From: Annona cherimola
Taxonomy: Eukaryota > Streptophyta > Magnoliopsida > Magnoliales > Annonaceae
Reading direction: 5' to 3'
Assembly: GCA_030490835.1 (NCBI GenBank)
Contig: CM059972.1
Span: 15,849,764-15,913,763 of the forward strand
DNA: 64,000 nucleotides
Shown here: positions 59,396-64,000 of the stretch, in pieces
Position numbering within the stretch: the first letter of the stretch is position 1
How the letters are laid out: every line of letters starts with the position of its first letter
Made by a program: the position numbers and the translations under genes
Notes under the pieces: model-generated
Seen by the model: the letters and a program-made list of their open reading frames with translations, nothing else
What the model was told of the DNA's origin: nothing
The model's database searches: none

Positions 59396-60947
59396 TCAGA
59401 TGGCCGCATGTTGCTGCTTAGACAAGTTGATCTTATGCAGTAAATTGCCATCGACGCCGTAGTAGGCGAACTCCGCGTCCGAATTCGTTATCTGCCCAGA
59501 CATGAATCCTTGCCCGTCGTAGTAGAACTTGAGCCCTCTGTAGCTCAGGTTGTAGTCTCCCCTCCACGACTTGGAACCAGCCCCGCTTGTCAGGAATTGA
59601 ATAGGGCTGCATCCACAAATGTGTTAGTCTCATAATTTGGAGAGAGAAATTTTGGGTTTTTCTTTGTCTTTGATCTTATGTCCTTTTCGGATATAAGCTT
59701 TTTTTTTATTGTTTCACATACAAGGTTTGGTTGGTCGTCTTGCATTGGCTTTTCCCCTAATTTTCGGATCAATGGCAACAGAGAACCACGTGGATGAGAT
59801 TCTTACCTTTCTGTATCTGTGATGTGCTCCAAGCAATGGTCATGGCCGTTCATGTAGAGGTCCACGTCATTTGCCTGAAATTACCAAAATCGTATGGATT
59901 ATTAGGCCATTCTTTCCGGATTAAATAATAGGCCGATGGATTAATTAATACCCTGAGTATTGGTAGCAAAAGCTTCCCAAGTTCGCGAGTGTCCCCATGA
60001 TGACCGGCGCTCCTGATCGCGTGGTGGCCCACCACGATTTTCCATTTTGCTGTTGACTCTTTCAAGGCCGATTCAAGACCCTGGTCGTGGAAAATCAGGC
60101 TAATTTGGTTTAGTGGTTTGGATGATGGCCTCGAAATCAAAATGGGTTAAGAGGCTTAGTTTAGTAGTTCACCTTCAAGACAGAGGCAATGTAAGAATTT
60201 CTTGGAGCCACTCCTCTCCAATCATAGACATGATCTTTGGGATCCACCCAATAAGTTTCCACGAAAGGAGTTGTGTCAACAAAGAAAAATTCTGCAACTT
60301 CTGTTGTAGATAATGGACAATTCAAACGTTAGAAACTTGGGTAATTTGTTTTTCTTATATTGCAATCGATCTGAAATATAAGAACCTGCATTTACGACGA
60401 AGGATCTCTTGCAGAGCCACCTTTTATCGATGGTATTGAGAACAGGGCTCAATTGGGCAAGTGCGTCGCCCCTGTAGTCATGATTTCCCAAGACTGAAGG
60501 ATTAACAAACAAAGAAGAAGAGATTAGTTACTTGCTAGAAATTAATGAATGAATTTCATGAGGAAATTAAAGAAGAAGAAGAGGGGGGCAAATTTTTTTT
60601 ACCAGAGTACCATTGCTTTTGAAGGCTCTCAGCCGTGTAGATGTCGGTAAAGGATTCAAAAAAAGCCTTATCTTCTACGCCAGTTAATCCATCATCATAG
60701 AAGTTATCTCCTGTGGATATTACAAACTCTATATCTAGTTTCTCCCCAATCCTTCCCATCTGCAAACCACACATGACACCAACCAACACCCAAAAAACGA
60801 AAGCAAAAAACTGATTAGACCATGAATAATAATAATAATCATTTCACTGTTCCCCTTTTCACCCCAGGCCAAATGGGTATCGGCCCACTTCTCATAAAGC
60901 AAAATTATTAGAGAGAATGACTTCAATACGTATTTGGAATTTCATTC

Positions 60948-60999
<52 letters not shown>

Positions 61000-61368
61000 A
61001 GAAGAAGAAGAAGAAGAAGAAGAAGAAGAAGAAGAAGAAGAAAAATACCTTCAATACGTATTTGGAATTTCATTCATGCAGAGAGAGAGAGAGAAGAAGA
61101 AGAAGAAGAAGAAGAAGAAGAAGGATCACCTGTGTAGCGTCTTGGGATTAAGAAGAAGAAGAAGAAAAATCACCTGTGTAGCAACTTGGGATTGGTTGTA
61201 ATTTCCCTTTCTTCCCCAGTCTCCCACCACCAGAAACCTGACAGAGCCATCGCTCTTGGCTGCGTGCTCTAACCGCTGCAACGCAGCCGAGGCTGGAATC
61301 TGGCTGGATATCACGCTCGTAGATAGGAGAAGAACCAAAGCCATGGATAAGTGGAAGATGCAGGCCAT
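59396..61368 (-). CDS. PAP: Purple acid phosphatase (PAP3/PAP8/PAP17 type), 7 exons, 331 aa
   Basis: Exons from the start: 61368-61174, 60759-60603, 60493-60386, 60300-60173, 60080-59952, 59874-59807, 59606-59396; all junctions GT-AG and in frame. It is a dinuclear metallo-phosphoesterase of the small (about 35 kDa) plant class, which hydrolyses phosphate monoesters in the secretory pathway or apoplast. The five metal-binding blocks are all present: GDWG (Asp50), GDNFYDDG (Asp83, Tyr86), GNHD (Asn121), VGHH (His215 region) and GHDH (His250, His252). The N-terminus is a signal peptide ([19 protein letters not shown]). The start is the only ATG before this leader and lies 122 bp from a TATA box. 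Family members are often induced by phosphate starvation; I found no perfect P1BS site nearby. Paralogue identity within PAP3/8/17 is open. Confidence 0.93.
60760..61173 (-). repeat. Phosphatase intron 1 with GA and GAA microsatellites and duplicated segments
   Basis: Contains (GA)n at about 60952-60996 and (GAA)n to about 61040, then a second set at 61079-61122. The 30-bp phrase cttcaatacgtatttggaat plus ttcattcatg occurs at 60921-60950 and again at 61049-61078. The exon 1 donor region (atcacctgtgtagc) is also duplicated, at 61125-61138 and 61169-61182. Unequal slippage duplication is the likely cause. Confidence 0.8.
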
Positions 61369-61489
61369 GGCTTTGATGCAGGGAGAATTCGAAGAAAGAG
61401 AGGAGGATTTTTTTATTTTATTTTTTTTTCTCCTCTCCTTTCCTTTGGTTTTTTATTCCTTTGTCGAAATGTGGTGGTACGTGTCTGCC

Positions 61490-61497
61490 TTTATATA
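61490..61497 (-). promoter_or_regulatory. TATA box of the purple acid phosphatase
   Basis: tatataaa on the minus strand, 122 bp before the ATG. It is followed by a short leader with a long A/G-rich stretch on the minus strand. Confidence 0.6.
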
Positions 61498-63900
61498 ATC
61501 AGCGAAAGCCTCCCAAAACCGGAAAATCTCTCCTACTCGACCAAAGGCTGAGGAATGATACGTCGCCACGTTTTTTAAAATGGAAATGATCGCAGAAAAA
61601 TAAGGTCATTATAAAAGTTCCCTACCACTGGAACTAAAGTCTCGTTATTGGATTAGCTTGTAGCACGATGTCAAGGAATAGGATGTTGGGATTTATTCAT
61701 TTATTATGCTATTATTTTGCACTGTGCGAGTGCCAGCATACGAAGCGTCATGTGGGGCCAGAGCACCGACTAAGTTTAGAGCATAGCAGGGCGTTCGTGA
61801 GAGAAAGTCCGTTCTTCCAATTTGCCTATCAACCTCCCATCGCCGGTAGACCCGGTTCCAAGAATGCTCTGTTTCTAGTCATTTGGAGTCTTTGCTTTTT
61901 TATTTTAAACAATAAACAAAAATTCTGAAGTAATCAATTTTGATATATGAAATAAATCGACGTAGGATCACATAAAAACGAAAAAAACTAAAAAAACTAA
62001 AAAATACACTTGTTCATAACACATGTATCGTCTAGCTTTCATACAACTGCTCTACTCAAGCAATTGGTATGATAGGCTAGTTTAACGATTTTGTAAAATT
62101 CAATTCATATAATAATTTTATCGTCATGTATTTAGTTAAGAAAATAAAAATATCCTAATCTTTAGCTTGCATTATTTTTGAAATCACAAATTGCTTAAGA
62201 TTCATTTTTAGTGATTTTTGAAGTTATTAAAAATATTTATTGTTATAAGGACGTGTTCATGCAAGCCGGGTGAATTAGATCACTAACTGTAGATATGAAA
62301 CTGGAAATTGGAATATCGGGAGATTGGATTGGATTGGATTGGATTGGATAACATAGCCAACATGCGGTGGTGTGTCTTACGAATGGAATAGGGATGATTG
62401 TCATACAGCTTCCGGGCCATTAAAAAGAGAGAGGCAGGCCTATCATGAATTAAAGATGCCCACATGAATAAAATATTTCAGGACTATCCCATCTAATTGA
62501 TTCCCACATGTGCAACTAGGGGCAATGGGGTTCGCGTTGTCTGCAATGATTGCCTTCCCTCCACTTGGCAACCATTCAAGAGGATAGACCTGAGAATGGT
62601 GGATGCGTTCGTGTTGTCTGATTGCCTTTTCTTAACAATATTGGGGGGAAAGAAAAAGAATTGAAGTATTTCACTATATTTGGGACTCTTCTTGTTAAAT
62701 AAGAAATGGGTAATTTAGAATGCATCTAAAAGCATCAGAAAAATGAATCCCATGAAACTTTTCTCTGTTAAGTAATATACATGTCTCGAAGTGACTTGCC
62801 CAACCAGGAAAATAAGCATGTTAAATAATCTAATCAGTTTGTTAAAATAATAAAAAAAAAACATTTCTATACTAAGTAAAACTCGTCTAGGAAAAATTTC
62901 TCATAAATTCGACCTCGACTTTCACTTGATTAGAAGGACATGGTCGTGAATAATGGTTAAGATGCCAATCTTAAGCTAAAAAATATCCAAGAAAAATAGC
63001 ATGGTTTGATTTCACCATCTTTTTATTTAATCAGCAAACATTTAAATATAATAAAAAATTCAACAAATTTTTTTTTAGAGGAAAATATTTTTTTTAGCAA
63101 TTTAAATTGCAAAATTTTCCTGGTCTTTAAGGACGCAGATCAATAGATATTGGAGTTCACTTAATTTGGCTACAAGCAACAAGGAGTTATTTATTTATTT
63201 TTCTGTTGACTATGTGGAATATTAGATGGAAAATTAAAATTTGGACAACGCATGCAATGAGAAAGAAGGAGATTAATTAAATGCCAACCTTAAAATATTT
63301 TTGTAATGTTGTAATATTTTAGCAGGTTGAGCGACTAGGATGAAGAGTCGCAGAGCATCGATGTATGTCATTGTATTCTCAATTTTGTTTAAATGATGTA
63401 TTAATTGATGCGTGTAATTTGTAAATATATCCACCTAATTTAACCATCATTGTAATTATATATACTTTGCTTCAAAAATTATAAATAATTTTCACATAGT
63501 TTGATTGCAATTACAAGTATACTCATGTCATCACAGTGTTGCCATAACTCCATCACAGTGTTATAACGTAAGTACATTTGTAAATATATACAAACTATAT
63601 GAATATATTTATAATTTTGTAAACAAAGTAGCAGTAGAATAAATTTTACTTAATATAATATGTATTAAGTTGCATTAGATATATTTTAGTTACAATAAAT
63701 TATTGCATTATAAATAGTTGATTATTTTTGAGTGATGATATTTAGTTAAATATAGCCATTTGTTACATCAAATGATACTAAAAGTACATTTGAAGTAGTT
63801 ATTAAATTTGGTTGCAATTAGTGGTAAGATTTTTTGCTGCAATTAATATAAAATTTGACTGCATTTGATCAAACATGAGTAAATTAAATTTCCAGCCACA
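61498..63900. other. Upstream region of the phosphatase and intergenic DNA
   Basis: No other gene. An (ATTGG)n microsatellite of about six units sits at 62322-62349. An 86-codon + ORF at 61668-61928 is not recognisable. From 62700 on the DNA is AT-rich. Confidence 0.4.
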
Positions 63901-63926
63901 AAAAGTTGGCTACATATGTTACATTT
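63770..63926. mobile_element. Possible decayed CACTA right end
   Basis: The sequence ttttcttatagcg (63924 region) differs at two positions from the TTTTCTTGTAGTG terminus at 16870. It is preceded by ttgcaattag- and ctgcaattaa-type units like those in the CACTA subterminal arrays. No partner end was found in the window. Confidence 0.3.
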
Positions 63927-64000
63927 TCTTATAGCGGTAGGCATGTGTGCAGTTATGGTAAACTATACAGGTATTTTTGCAAATTATTTTTTTGTAATTG

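Noticed and set aside
60917..61201. ORFs encoding long Glu, Arg or Lys runs
   Set aside because: These are translations of the GA/GAA microsatellites in the phosphatase intron, not a protein.
27528..61368. A metabolic gene cluster
   Set aside because: The three genes are an RNA-demethylase-type protein, a PKHD oxygenase and a secreted phosphatase, with no shared pathway; ordinary gene neighbourhood.

Overview
This window is nuclear DNA of a flowering plant. The evidence is AT-rich intergenic sequence, introns with plant-type splice sites (some over 2 kb), three intact plant genes, and dense nested transposable elements of plant type (CACTA, hAT, L1 and RTE LINEs, MITEs). I cannot name the species. 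The long TE-littered introns would fit a mid-sized woody or early-diverging angiosperm genome, but that is inference.

Genes. Three multi-exon genes could be rebuilt exon by exon with the reading frame closed at every junction. (1) An ALKBH9/ALKBH10-type AlkB-homologue dioxygenase, + strand, 27528-35885, 8 exons, 704 aa. (2) A PKHD-type prolyl-4-hydroxylase-like Fe(II)/2-oxoglutarate oxygenase of the Arabidopsis At3g18210 type, + strand, 37322-43308, 8 exons, 396 aa. (3) A small secreted purple acid phosphatase of the PAP3/PAP8/PAP17 type, - strand, 61368-59396, 7 exons, 331 aa. Genes 1 and 2 are tandem neighbours from different dioxygenase families; nothing in the sequence shows that they work together.

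Layout. 1-2660: AT-rich repeat-like DNA. 2669-4111: a non-autonomous hAT element with a foldback MITE nested inside. 4376-8443: MITEs, foldbacks and one copy of a duplicated gene-like fragment. 8444-16870: one large CACTA element with TSD ATG, itself hit by MITEs, a foldback and an RTE LINE fragment, and carrying an exon-like GC-richer segment. 16874-20510: the second copy of the gene-like fragment and intergenic DNA. 20518-24853: a full-length but mutated autonomous-type hAT element with a broken transposase. 24996-27040: a MITE, a SINE-like unit and the ALKBH promoter. 27041-45300: genes 1 and 2; a second non-autonomous hAT element sits 40 bp after the gene 2 stop codon. 45578-48790: foldbacks and MITEs, one MITE split by another TIR element. 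48848-52694: a 5'-truncated L1 LINE with a 12-bp TSD. 52700-59390: LINE remnants, a duplicated ~1 kb repeat and MITEs. 59396-61500: the purple acid phosphatase. 61500-64000: intergenic DNA, possibly reaching a decayed CACTA end.

The strongest result is the transposon stratigraphy. Many elements have exact target-site duplications, one MITE insertion has its empty site preserved 13 kb away, and thirteen copies of one ~290-bp MITE family lie in 64 kb. I found no convincing new enzymatic or defence system.
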